20,065 nucleotides of DNA from Firmicutes bacterium UBA1440 (GTDB lineage: Bacteria > Bacillota > Clostridia > Peptostreptococcales > Anaerovoracaceae): NCBI GenBank assembly GCA_002329565.1, contig DCTM01000030.1, forward strand, positions 83,422 to 103,486, in the 5' to 3' direction. Below, one piece after another: positions 7,870 through 15,116 of this stretch (positions are counted from its first letter, which is position 1; the number at the start of each line of letters is the position of its first letter). The position numbers were made by a program, and so were the translations under genes. The notes under the pieces are model-generated. The model saw only the letters and a list, made by a program, of their open reading frames with translations. It was not told the origin of the DNA and did not search any database.

Positions 7870-9882
7870 CTATATGAAACTGTATGGGTTGATGTCAAAC
7901 GACAGCAACGCCTTTTTCTTCTTAAAATCAGCCGAAATACTCTGCTTCGCCTCCGCTAATGCGGCAGTATAAGCAGAACGTTTCCCTTTGGGACATTTTA
8001 TCACAATTTGATATCTGTACTTGCCGTTGGACTTGGCAATCGGCGCCTTGTGCGGCGGAAGAAAGTTTCCCTTCTCCGGACCTGCCGCCTTACACATCAT
8101 CCTGTGAAATGCTTCCGCGCATTCGGCGGCGACATCCTCATCAGGCGCAGAAACGACGGCCTGTATCAAATCTCCGAACGGCGGATATGACAGCGACTCG
8201 CGAATGCGAATCTCCTTCCTATAGAAAGCGTCGTAGTCCTGTGCGGCCGCAGTCTTGACCGCATAATGCTCCGGCGTATACGATTGAATAATCACTTTGC
8301 CCGGCTCGCTTCCTCTGCCTGCACGGCCGGCGGCCTGTGTAATCAGCTGGAAGGTTCGCTCCGATGAGCGAAAATCGGGTATATTGAGTGAAATGTCCGC
8401 CGCGACGATACCGACAAGCCTGACATTCTTGAAATCCAGCCCTTTGGCCACAAGCTGTGTGCCTATAAGGATATCTGTTCTTCCGTTCTTGAAATCACCC
8501 AAAATCGCATCAATGCTGCCCTTCCGAGAGACTGTGTCAAGGTCTAATCTTGCAACTGCGGCTTCGGGGAACAGTTCTTCGGTAATCTCTTGCAGCATTT
8601 CCGTTCCTGTCCCGAAATGGCGGATAAAACGGCTTCCGCACTCGGGGCACTGCGGCGGCAGCTCTTCTCTGTGCCCGCAGTAGTGACAAGTCACTCGCTC
8701 AATGCTCTTGTGATAAGTCAGCGAAATGCCGCATTGAGGGCACTTCATCGTGTGACCGCATTCACGGCAAGATACAAAAGGCGCATATCCTCTTCGGTTC
8801 AGAAAGAGTATAATCTGCCGCTTTTGGCGCAGGCATTCGTTCATTTCAGTGTAGAGCGCGTTGCTGATTACGGAACGATTGCCCGATAACAGTTCCTTGC
8901 GCATATCGACGGTTTCAAGCATCGGAAGTGTGGCATTGTTGCAACGCGACGGCATCGTCAGTTTAGTGTATATGCCTTCCTGTGCCCGATGTGTAGAGAC
9001 CACCGAAGGCGTGGCGCTTCCAAGCAGCAGCACGGCGTCAAAATGTTTAGTGCGCTTGACCGCTATGTCGAGCGAATCGTATTTCGGTGTTTGATCCGAT
9101 TTGTACGACGACTCGTGCTCTTCGTCCATTACAATTATTCCAATATTCTCAAGCGGTGCAAACAGTGCCGAACGCGCTCCGATTACAATGCGCGCCTCGC
9201 CCCTGCGAATACGCATCCATTCATCATATCGCTGCCCCGGTGTAATCCTGCTGTGCATTACCGCAGTATTTTCGGCGCCGAAGCGGGCAAAAAACTGCTC
9301 TGTGACCTGCTTTGTCAGCGAGATTTCGGGAACGGCCATCACAGCCGTCCTTCCTTGGCGCAGACAGGCTTCGATTGCGCGCATATATACTTCCGTCTTA
9401 CCGCTGCCGGTGACTCCGTGCAACAGGAAAATGTTGTGTTCTCGCCTTTCTGTATACGGTGCGATGTCCGCAAGGACGCGCTCCTGTTCCTGCGTCAGTT
9501 CCACGGTCTGCCGACCGTTCGCCCGGGTGGTTTTGTAAGGTTTCTCTCTCTTGCGTTTCGCCGCCTTGCCGACCGGCAGAAACGGTCGCAAAGCATCTAT
9601 TGTCTTGCAGAGTGTTCTCCTCTTTACGAAAAGAGCTGTATCGAGCATTTCCTGCGTAAGGATTATGTCTCGATCGAGGGAATAGATGTACTTCAAGCCA
9701 CGAATTTGCCCTTCTTCCCCGTCAAAGACACGAAACACATATGCCTCACGAATCTTATCCCCTTTGCCGAAGGGGACATAGACCTTCTGTCCGATTTCCG
9801 GCACCTCTTGCAGGCATCCGTAGGTAAAGAAATTGTCCGTCTCTTCGCTCTTGTTATCTATAATTACATCTGCGTATTTCAT
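7870..9882 (-). CDS. priA: Primosomal protein N' (replication restart helicase PriA)
   Basis: Superfamily 2 DNA helicase that reloads the replisome at stalled forks. Visible elements are an N-terminal 3' DNA-binding domain (about 1-90), Walker A GVTGSGKTE, DEEH, GSATPS, and a zinc-binding block with CxxC pairs (CREC, CPQC, CHYC, CPEC). Late helicase motifs GTQLVAKG and QAAGRAGRG are also present. At 670 residues it is shorter than the roughly 730-800 typical of the family. Most of the deficit is between the N-terminal domain and Walker A, where only a short basic linker replaces the winged-helix domain. The ribosome binding site is weak; the ATG is five bases after the asnA stop, so coupling is likely. 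Confidence 0.96.
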   Translation of the reverse strand: MKYADVIIDNKSEETDNFFTYGCLQEVPEIGQKVYVPFGKGDKIREAYVFRVFDGEEGQIRGLKYIYSLDRDIILTQEMLDTALFVKRRTLCKTIDALRPFLPVGKAAKRKREKPYKTTRANGRQTVELTQEQERVLADIAPYTERREHNIFLLHGVTGSGKTEVYMRAIEACLRQGRTAVMAVPEISLTKQVTEQFFARFGAENTAVMHSRITPGQRYDEWMRIRRGEARIVIGARSALFAPLENIGIIVMDEEHESSYKSDQTPKYDSLDIAVKRTKHFDAVLLLGSATPSVVSTHRAQEGIYTKLTMPSRCNNATLPMLETVDMRKELLSGNRSVISNALYTEMNECLRQKRQIILFLNRRGYAPFVSCRECGHTMKCPQCGISLTYHKSIERVTCHYCGHREELPPQCPECGSRFIRHFGTGTEMLQEITEELFPEAAVARLDLDTVSRKGSIDAILGDFKNGRTDILIGTQLVAKGLDFKNVRLVGIVAADISLNIPDFRSSERTFQLITQAAGRAGRGSEPGKVIIQSYTPEHYAVKTAAAQDYDAFYRKEIRIRESLSYPPFGDLIQAVVSAPDEDVAAECAEAFHRMMCKAAGPEKGNFLPPHKAPIAKSNGKYRYQIVIKCPKGKRSAYTAALAEAKQSISADFKKKKALLSFDINPYSFI

Positions 9883-9887
9883 CTCAA

Positions 9888-10898
9888 TTACAGCAGGAAG
9901 ATGTCATGCTGCATACATTCATCGATCATCTCCTGCGGCCATACTGAAACTTGCACCTCTCCGATGTGCGCTTTGCGCAGGAAGTACATGCAAAGCCTGC
10001 TCTGTCCGATGCCGCCGCCGATCGAATACGGAAGCGCCTTGTTGAGTATAGCTTGGTGGAAATCCAACTCCTTACGTTCTTCCGCTCCGGCAAGTGCGAG
10101 CTGTCTGAGCATAGCATCTTCGTCCACTCTAATGCCCATTGAAGAAAGCTCAAATGCTCTTTCGAGAATATCATTCCAGAGGAGAATGTCGCCGTTAAGT
10201 TCCCAATCGTCGTAATCCGGAGCTCTGCCGTCGTGCGGTTCACCCGATTTGAGCTTGCCGCCGATATTTTTGATAAATACGGCTCTCTTTTCTTCTGTAA
10301 TCAAGTCTTCTCTTTCCTTTGGCGTCTTGTCGGGCCATCTGTCTTCAAGCTCTTGCGACGTGACAAAAGTGATTTGATTCGGAAGCTCCGTCTTAATATT
10401 CGGATACAATCTGTTGACGTAATCTCCGAGGTTCTTCATTGCATTATATATAGTTACAACCGTTTCTTCGAGATATTCCTCTGTCCGTTGGTCCTTTGTG
10501 ATGGATTTTTCCCAATCCCATTGATCGACGTAGATTGAATGAAGGTTGTCCAATTCTTCGTCTCTTCTGATTGCGTTCATATCCGCATAGAGTCCGTTTC
10601 CCGGTTCTATCGCATAACGTCCAAGTGCCATTCTTTTCCACTTTGCAAGAGATTGTACAATCTGTACTTCCTTTTCACCGATATCTTTAACCGTGAATGT
10701 GACGCAACGTTCCACACCGTTAAGATTGTCGTTGAGTCCGCTTTCCGGAGTAACGAACAACGGAGCCGAAACTCTTCTGAGGCTCAGACCATAAGCCAAC
10801 TCTTGCTGAAAAAAGTCTTTGATTTTCTTTATTGCCCTTTGTGTTTCCATGCAATCTAAGATTGGCTTGTACTCCTCCGGAATGATAAGTTGTGCCAT
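9888..10898 (-). CDS. asnA: Aspartate-ammonia ligase (asparagine synthetase A)
   Basis: Makes asparagine from aspartate, ammonia and ATP. The protein belongs to the class II aminoacyl-tRNA synthetase fold. Its 336 residues are close to the usual 330. Family features include an N-terminal helix with ETQRAIKKIK, SAPLFV, NDNLNGVERCV, QSLAKWKRMAL, and the C-terminal motif-3-like segment SIGGGIGQSRLCM. It uses free ammonia rather than glutamine, which suits an anaerobe fermenting amino acids. AAGGAG lies ten bases upstream of the ATG. It follows queH by 16 bases and precedes priA by five; this gene is not normally part of the priA-rpe cluster. Confidence 0.96.
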   Translation of the reverse strand: MAQLIIPEEYKPILDCMETQRAIKKIKDFFQQELAYGLSLRRVSAPLFVTPESGLNDNLNGVERCVTFTVKDIGEKEVQIVQSLAKWKRMALGRYAIEPGNGLYADMNAIRRDEELDNLHSIYVDQWDWEKSITKDQRTEEYLEETVVTIYNAMKNLGDYVNRLYPNIKTELPNQITFVTSQELEDRWPDKTPKEREDLITEEKRAVFIKNIGGKLKSGEPHDGRAPDYDDWELNGDILLWNDILERAFELSSMGIRVDEDAMLRQLALAGAEERKELDFHQAILNKALPYSIGGGIGQSRLCMYFLRKAHIGEVQVSVWPQEMIDECMQHDIFLL

Positions 10899-10914
10899 AA
10901 TTACTGTTCTCCTT

Positions 10915-11553
10915 TTATTTAGAAAATTGGCAGCCGCAATATCTCTGCCTGTATAAATTATATTTTTTCGATAATTCTGTACTGCGTTGAAAGCCGGCCC
11001 TTTTCTTAAAGTCCATATCGAGGAAGCCTATGCCGTATAAAAACGAAATCGCCGAAGCGATAGCGGAAATTCTCGCATAGCTCTTGTGCGGACTGACTGT
11101 CAGGGTAGTCGCAAAAGCATCGTATCCCAGCATCCTCGCCTTCACCGCTGTCTGCTCAAGGCGCATCTTGAAACAGAGATCGCAACGCGCACCGCCTTCC
11201 GGTTCGTGTTCAAAGCCTTTAACTGTTTCAAGGAATTTTTCGGGGCAATATGCGCCCTCGATGAAGCCTATCTTATCGTTAAATACGCAGGTCTCGTTCA
11301 CCTCTCGTATAAAACGCATTTGCTCATCGCGTCTCAGCCTGTATTCTTCCTCATCGGTAATATTCGAATTACAGAAAAACACCGTTACGCTGTAATCGGT
11401 AACAAGCCGCTCGATTACGGACGTGCTGCACGGTCCGCAACAGCTGTGAAGGAGCAACGTCGGTTTTACCTTGCGTTTGTCTCCTCCCCCCTCCGAAAAG
11501 AGGAGGTCGCATCTGTCACAGTAAGGTTTTCCTTCTGTTTTTATATATTCCAT
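10915..11553 (-). CDS. queH: Epoxyqueuosine reductase QueH (DUF208 family)
   Basis: Catalyses the final step of queuosine synthesis in tRNA, reducing epoxyqueuosine to queuosine; the non-B12 counterpart of QueG. From the ATG at 11553 it has 212 residues. Conserved metal-binding cysteines are visible: CCGPC (38-42), CDLC (124-127) and CGC near the C-terminus (206-208). Other family signatures are LHSC and TTLTVSPHKS. An extra YCDRC pair (C12, C15) occurs at the N-terminus. The frame is open 20 codons further upstream, but the chosen ATG has GAGGG five bases before it and the upstream part overlaps the promoter. It is the first gene of the long minus-strand operon. Confidence 0.93.
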   Translation of the reverse strand: MEYIKTEGKPYCDRCDLLFSEGGGDKRKVKPTLLLHSCCGPCSTSVIERLVTDYSVTVFFCNSNITDEEEYRLRRDEQMRFIREVNETCVFNDKIGFIEGAYCPEKFLETVKGFEHEPEGGARCDLCFKMRLEQTAVKARMLGYDAFATTLTVSPHKSYARISAIASAISFLYGIGFLDMDFKKRAGFQRSTELSKKYNLYRQRYCGCQFSK

Positions 11554-11603
11554 TTTAGCCCTCGATGATGTATCATGATAATGTGTCTTTAAAAAACACC
11601 ACA

Positions 11604-11634
11604 TTGACAACAAATTATATCATAAAAGCGTAAT
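11604..11634 (+). promoter_or_regulatory. Candidate promoter of the radical SAM gene
   Basis: A perfect TTGACA at 11604-11609 faces right. The best -10 match is CGTAAT at 11629-11634 (4/6), with a long 19-base spacer. The element interleaves with the queH promoter on the other strand, so the two transcription units probably compete for or share RNA polymerase. Confidence 0.35.
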
Positions 11635-11642
11635 TTTGAAAA
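11614..11642 (-). promoter_or_regulatory. Candidate sigma-A promoter of the queH-rpe operon
   Basis: On the minus strand a perfect TATAAT (complement of 11614-11619) is preceded, 17 bases away, by TTTTCA (complement of 11637-11642; 4/6 match to TTGACA). Initiation near 11607 would leave a leader of about 54 bases before the queH ATG. It is the only good -10 element upstream of the eleven-gene block. Confidence 0.6.
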
Positions 11643-11659
11643 GGGTTAGGTACGAAATA

Positions 11660-12586
11660 GTGCATGAAAAGAGGATAAACAAGATAGGTATATTTTTGAA
11701 GGAAGAATTCGGAAACAGAATCATAAAACTGCCGCTCGACGGCGGTTTTACCTGTCCGAACCGAGACGGCAGCAAAGGTACAGGCGGTTGCATGTTTTGC
11801 TCATCCACCGGCAGCGGCGAGTTTGCCTCCAACATCACGGAAGCAATGAAGCTGTTTTCCGAGAAATGGCCGGAGGGCAAGTATATCGCCTACTTTCAAA
11901 ACCATACGAATACCTATGCGCCGGCCGAGGAGCTCGAGCGCAAATTTCGCACTGCGCTCGCCTGCGAAAAACCTGAGATCGTAGGCCTTGCAATCGCTAC
12001 CCGCCCCGACTGTCTCGACGATGAAATTTACTCTCTCTTGGAACGTCTGAACAGAGAAACCTTCCTGTGGGTAGAACTCGGTCTCCAAACCGTTCACGAC
12101 CGCACAGCCGAATTTCTTAACCGTTGCTACAAGACGCGCGTCTACGACGAGGCCGTTGCAGAGCTCACTTCACGCGGCATACGCGTCGTCACTCATCTGA
12201 TTCTCGGTCTGCCGCAGGGCACGAACGCTGACGGCAATGCCGTTTCCGAGAGCCGCGCGCAAATGCTGGATTCCGTCACACACGTCTGCCGAGCTCCGCT
12301 GTTCGGAATCAAGCTGCATATGCTCAACGTGGTCAAGGGCTCTCCGCTCGCGACCCGCTTTCCGAACTACGAGCCCTTTGCGTCTATCGACGAATACGCA
12401 GATTTAGTCGTCGACTGCCTCCGCATGGTGCCCTACAATATCACAGTTCACCGGATGACAGCCGATACTGCCAGACCCTTTCTGATCTCACCGTCTTGGA
12501 GCTACCGAAAGCGCACGATTCTTAACACAATAGAGCAGCGATTCGTCATGCTCGACGCAAGGCAGGGAGATCGAGCCGAACGATAA
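11660..12586 (+). CDS. TIGR01212-type radical SAM protein (YhcC-like)
   Basis: Radical SAM enzyme of the YhcC family; its substrate is not settled, and the family is often linked to tRNA or translation functions. The iron-sulfur signature is GGFTCPNRDG followed by GGCMFC, a Cx11CxxC spacing as in E. coli YhcC. Later family segments include ELGLQTVHD, THLILGLPQ and IKLHML. The frame stays open to a TTG at 11636 (316 residues). I prefer the GTG at 11660 (308 residues): TTAGG precedes it at nine bases, the TTG has no ribosome binding site, and the distance to the Cys motif then matches E. coli YhcC. It converges on tdk. Confidence 0.88.
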   Translation: MHEKRINKIGIFLKEEFGNRIIKLPLDGGFTCPNRDGSKGTGGCMFCSSTGSGEFASNITEAMKLFSEKWPEGKYIAYFQNHTNTYAPAEELERKFRTALACEKPEIVGLAIATRPDCLDDEIYSLLERLNRETFLWVELGLQTVHDRTAEFLNRCYKTRVYDEAVAELTSRGIRVVTHLILGLPQGTNADGNAVSESRAQMLDSVTHVCRAPLFGIKLHMLNVVKGSPLATRFPNYEPFASIDEYADLVVDCLRMVPYNITVHRMTADTARPFLISPSWSYRKRTILNTIEQRFVMLDARQGDRAER

Positions 12587-12612
12587 AAAATGCGTCGCAA
12601 AAGGCGACGCAT
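12585..12612 (-). terminator. Intrinsic terminator of tdk
   Basis: A perfect 9-bp stem ATGCGTCGC/GCGACGCAT (12590-12598 with 12604-12612) with a five-base loop. On the minus strand it is followed by six T (A run 12585-12590), which fits termination of tdk. On the plus strand no T run follows, so it would end the convergent radical SAM transcript poorly. It abuts that gene's stop codon. Confidence 0.85.
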
Positions 12613-12624
12613 AACATATTGTAT

Positions 12625-13224
12625 CTATTCATTTTCATCCCGTTCGTCGGGTTCCAATCTGCCATCGTTATAGTGCTTACGGCACAGTGACACATACATG
12701 TCGTTGCCGCCGACCATAATCTGTTCTCCCTGTTTTACGAACCTGCCGTCGACGACACGGGCAACCATCGTTGCTTTGCGTCCGCACCAGCATATCGTCT
12801 TAATTTCCTCAATCTTATCTGCATAAATGAGCATGTAATACGAGCCCTCGAACAGCTCGTTGCGAAAGTCATTCTTAAGGCCGTAAGCCAGCACCGGAAC
12901 GTTGAAACTGTCGACTATCTCCGCCAGCTCACTCACATGATGCTTCTTCAAAAACTGGCACTCGTCGACGAGAACGCAGTCGATTTTTTTTGCCGCGTTT
13001 TCTTTCATAAAAAGCGCCAAGATATCGGTGTCTTCCTCCACGATCGTCGCCTCCCTCTGAATACCGATGCGTGAGGTGATAATGCCCACGCCGTATCGGT
13101 TATCGACGGCCGGCACCAATGTCAAAACGTTCTTTCCTCTCTCTTCATAGTTGTACGCCACCTTGATCACTTCGATCGATTTTCCCGCATTCATGGTGCT
13201 GTATCTGTAATATAATTGTGCCAC
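12625..13224 (-). CDS. tdk: Thymidine kinase
   Basis: Type II thymidine kinase of the nucleotide salvage pathway: thymidine plus ATP gives dTMP. The 199-residue protein has a Walker A-like STMNAGKS near the N-terminus, SRIG, the Walker B DECQFL, and the zinc-binding cysteines ICWCGRKA and LCRKH. The text resembles the E. coli type of Tdk (MAQLYxxYSxMNAGKS, CGRKA, GGN..YVS.CRKHY) along its whole length. It starts at GTG, with AAGGAGG six bases upstream. It has its own promoter and terminator, so it is a single-gene unit. Confidence 0.96.
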   Translation of the reverse strand: MAQLYYRYSTMNAGKSIEVIKVAYNYEERGKNVLTLVPAVDNRYGVGIITSRIGIQREATIVEEDTDILALFMKENAAKKIDCVLVDECQFLKKHHVSELAEIVDSFNVPVLAYGLKNDFRNELFEGSYYMLIYADKIEEIKTICWCGRKATMVARVVDGRFVKQGEQIMVGGNDMYVSLCRKHYNDGRLEPDERDENE

Positions 13225-13257
13225 CGTATCCCTCCTTGTGCTTGCTCATCTCCATTC

Positions 13258-13286
13258 AGTATATCCGACAACCCTTGCTTCGTCAA
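13258..13286 (-). promoter_or_regulatory. Sigma-A promoter of tdk
   Basis: On the minus strand TTGACG (complement of 13281-13286) and TATACT (complement of 13258-13263) are spaced by exactly 17 bases, each with a 5/6 match to consensus. Initiation near 13251 leaves a leader of about 27 bases carrying the AAGGAGG ribosome binding site. Confidence 0.75.
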
Positions 13287-13307
13287 TCGCAACGAAGACA
13301 AAACGCC

Positions 13308-13336
13308 TTGAAATTTACACCCGATTTATGTATAAT
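13308..13336 (+). promoter_or_regulatory. Near-consensus sigma-A promoter of the small membrane protein
   Basis: TTGAAA (13308-13313) and a perfect TATAAT (13331-13336) are separated by 17 bases. This is the best promoter in the window. Initiation is expected at about 13343, which is the A of the first in-frame ATG, so the transcript would have little or no leader. It is back to back with the tdk promoter. Confidence 0.75.
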
Positions 13337-13342
13337 AATCCC

Positions 13343-13684
13343 ATGGAAACTTTGATATTTGTTTTAAAATGCCTGCTCATAGGCATAATCTGGGCAGCGC
13401 TGATAGTTCCCGCATTTTTCAAGCGCGGCGGGATTATCAAATACATTCTTACAGTGGCGGTAATCTCAGTCCTCTGCTATATTCTGAGCGCTGCTTACGC
13501 AGCAGTCATCAATCAGGCAACTCTTATTGCTCTGATTGCACTGGTATTGTCGTGGATTCTTTGCAATGCCGCCTTCAGAAACGAGTCAAAAGTAAAGTCA
13601 AAACTAATCTCCTTTACTTGCGTGATAGCGGCTCTTTCCTATCTCGTGTCCGCATTTATCGGTTCCGTGCTGAATATTCTTTGA
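13343..13684 (+). CDS. Small four-helix membrane protein, unknown function
   Basis: I do not recognise a family. From the ATG at 13343 the product is 113 residues and almost wholly hydrophobic, with four predicted transmembrane segments (about residues 3-24, 31-55, 60-78 and 87-110) and short basic loops (KRGG; NESKVKSK). The frame is open further upstream, but those codons overlap the promoter, so the ATG right after the -10 box is the first plausible start. No Shine-Dalgarno precedes it, which points to leaderless translation. A strong promoter plus clear membrane character argue that it is a real gene. It may be a small integral membrane or immunity-like protein; function unknown. Confidence 0.7.
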   Translation: METLIFVLKCLLIGIIWAALIVPAFFKRGGIIKYILTVAVISVLCYILSAAYAAVINQATLIALIALVLSWILCNAAFRNESKVKSKLISFTCVIAALSYLVSAFIGSVLNIL

Positions 13685-13705
13685 GTATAAAATTTTATTA
13701 AAAAA

Positions 13706-13719
13706 CAACATTTATGTTG
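13706..13719. promoter_or_regulatory. Palindrome beside the megL promoter, possible operator
   Basis: The sequence CAACAT-TT-ATGTTG is a perfect 6-bp inverted repeat with a two-base centre. It lies where the -35 element of the megL promoter should be, ending 10 bases before the -10 box. The short stem and the lack of a T run make a terminator unlikely, so a repressor or activator site is more plausible. The binding protein is unknown. Confidence 0.4.
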
Positions 13720-13726
13720 CATTTCA

Positions 13727-13735
13727 TGGTATAAT
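13727..13735 (+). promoter_or_regulatory. Extended -10 promoter of megL
   Basis: TGG directly followed by TATAAT (13730-13735) makes an extended -10 element (TGnTATAAT). There is no good -35 at 16-18 bases upstream, which is usual for this promoter type; that position holds the CAACAT palindrome instead. Initiation near 13742 would give a 57-base leader. Confidence 0.6.
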
Positions 13736-13798
13736 CGAAGTCAGAAGGTTATCACATGTTTCTGTTTAATGATTTTCTGATTTAGGGAGGAAAAAATA

Positions 13799-14992
13799 AT
13801 GTTAAACAAAAATGTAGGTTTTGCTACAAAAGCGATTCACGCAGGTTCTTTTAAAGACGAGCAGCACGGTTCTCTGACTATGCCTATCTATCAGACATCG
13901 ACATTCTACTTTGAAAGCACAGAACAGGGAGGCCGCAGATTTGCGGGTGAAGAAGGCGGTTTCATATATACCCGTCTGGGCAACCCGACATCCAACCAGC
14001 TTGAAGAAAAGATTGCCGCTCTCGAAAACGGAGAAGCTTGCGCGGCTGCTTCTTCCGGCATGGGTGCCATCTCCGCGGCTCTTTGGACAATCGCGGCAGC
14101 AGGTAAGCATATCGTGGCCGATAAGGTTCTGTACGGTTGCACATTTGCACTGCTTTCACACGGCATGACACGCTACGGTGTCGAAGTCGACTTCGTTGAT
14201 ACAGCCAATCTCGATGAAGTAAAAGCTGCTTTAAAAGAGAACACGGTTGCCGTCTATCTGGAGACACCTGCCAACCCGACTCTTAAAATTGCAGATATTG
14301 CTGAGGTTTCCAAGCTGGTTCATGCATATAACCCTGAAATCAAAGTTGTCTGCGACAACACATTTGCATCCCCATATCTCCAGAGGCCTTTGGATCTCGG
14401 TGCAGATGTCGTCGTTCACTCTGCGACAAAATATCTCAACGGTCACGGCGATGTCATCGCAGGATTTGTAGTCGGTAAAGCTGATTTCATCACACAGGTT
14501 AAGATGTTCGGCATCAAGGATATGACCGGTTCGGTTATCGGCCCGTTCGAATCCTTCCTGATCATGCGCGGACTGAAGACTTTGGAAATTCGAATGCAGA
14601 AGCATTGCGCAAATGCAAAGGCTATCGTTGAATATCTCTGCAAGCAGGATAAGGTCGAAAAGGTTTACTATCCCGGTCTTGCCGATCATCCGGGACACGA
14701 AATCGCCAAAAAGCAGATGAGCGACTTCGGCGGCATGATTGCATTTGAAGTAAAAGGCGGAAGAGCAGCAGGCGCTAAGTTCTGCAATGCCCTCAAACTC
14801 TGCACAGTGGCAGTATCCCTCGGTGACGCCGAAACTCTGGTAGAGCATCCGGCATCCATGACACACTCCCCATACACTGACGAAGAGCTTGTAACTGCAG
14901 GCATCTCCGCAGGTCTGATCAGATTCTCCACGGGTCTTGAAAATGCAGAAGACATCATAGCAGATATTGACCAGGCTTTTGCACAGATCTAA
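13799..14992 (+). CDS. megL: L-methionine gamma-lyase (PLP-dependent)
   Basis: Cys/Met-metabolism PLP enzyme of 397 residues. It is expected to convert L-methionine to methanethiol, 2-oxobutyrate and ammonia, and may also act on homocysteine or cysteine. The PLP lysine is K211 in SATKYLNGHGD; Y57-T-R59, Y112 and D186 fit cofactor binding. LYGC at 111-114 gives the active-site cysteine C114 (Cys116 in Pseudomonas putida enzyme), and K240-D241 in KDMTG are also diagnostic of methionine gamma-lyase rather than cystathionine gamma-lyase or synthase. The start has AGGGAGG eight bases upstream. It is a single-gene unit with its own promoter, adjacent palindrome and terminator, in keeping with amino acid fermentation. 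Confidence 0.92.
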   Translation: MLNKNVGFATKAIHAGSFKDEQHGSLTMPIYQTSTFYFESTEQGGRRFAGEEGGFIYTRLGNPTSNQLEEKIAALENGEACAAASSGMGAISAALWTIAAAGKHIVADKVLYGCTFALLSHGMTRYGVEVDFVDTANLDEVKAALKENTVAVYLETPANPTLKIADIAEVSKLVHAYNPEIKVVCDNTFASPYLQRPLDLGADVVVHSATKYLNGHGDVIAGFVVGKADFITQVKMFGIKDMTGSVIGPFESFLIMRGLKTLEIRMQKHCANAKAIVEYLCKQDKVEKVYYPGLADHPGHEIAKKQMSDFGGMIAFEVKGGRAAGAKFCNALKLCTVAVSLGDAETLVEHPASMTHSPYTDEELVTAGISAGLIRFSTGLENAEDIIADIDQAFAQI

Positions 14993-15043
14993 GGGGATTT
15001 GAACTCAATCAAACACATAAAAATTCCAATATCATAAGTTATA

Positions 15044-15077
15044 AAAAAACGGTGCGAACATCTTCGCACCGTTTTTC
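15044..15077. terminator. Bidirectional intrinsic terminator
   Basis: A perfect 14-bp stem (15045-15058 with 15063-15076, core ACGGTGCGAA/TTCGCACCGT) with a four-base CATC loop is flanked by an A run on the left and a T run on the right. It can therefore stop transcription from both sides, ending megL (+) and the convergent flavin reductase (-). Confidence 0.9.
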
Positions 15078-15116
15078 ATCCTATTCTTTCTCTCAGCGCA
15101 AACGCTCGCAGAAACT

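Noticed and set aside
8989..10215. Long open frame (about 408 codons) on the plus strand opposite priA and asnA
   Set aside because: It lies antisense across two well-conserved genes, has no recognisable domain, and is rich in Cys, Arg and His as expected for reverse-frame translation.
13687..13698. Perfect palindrome ATAAAATTTTAT after the small membrane protein gene
   Set aside because: All A/T, no GC stem and no loop, so neither a convincing terminator nor clearly an operator.
13369..13701. Alternative plus-strand frame overlapping the small membrane protein
   Set aside because: Its translation is polar and low in pattern, while the other frame gives four clean transmembrane segments.
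14231..14866. Minus-strand open frame of about 210 codons opposite megL
   Set aside because: Antisense to a clear PLP enzyme; Cys-rich translation without recognisable domains.
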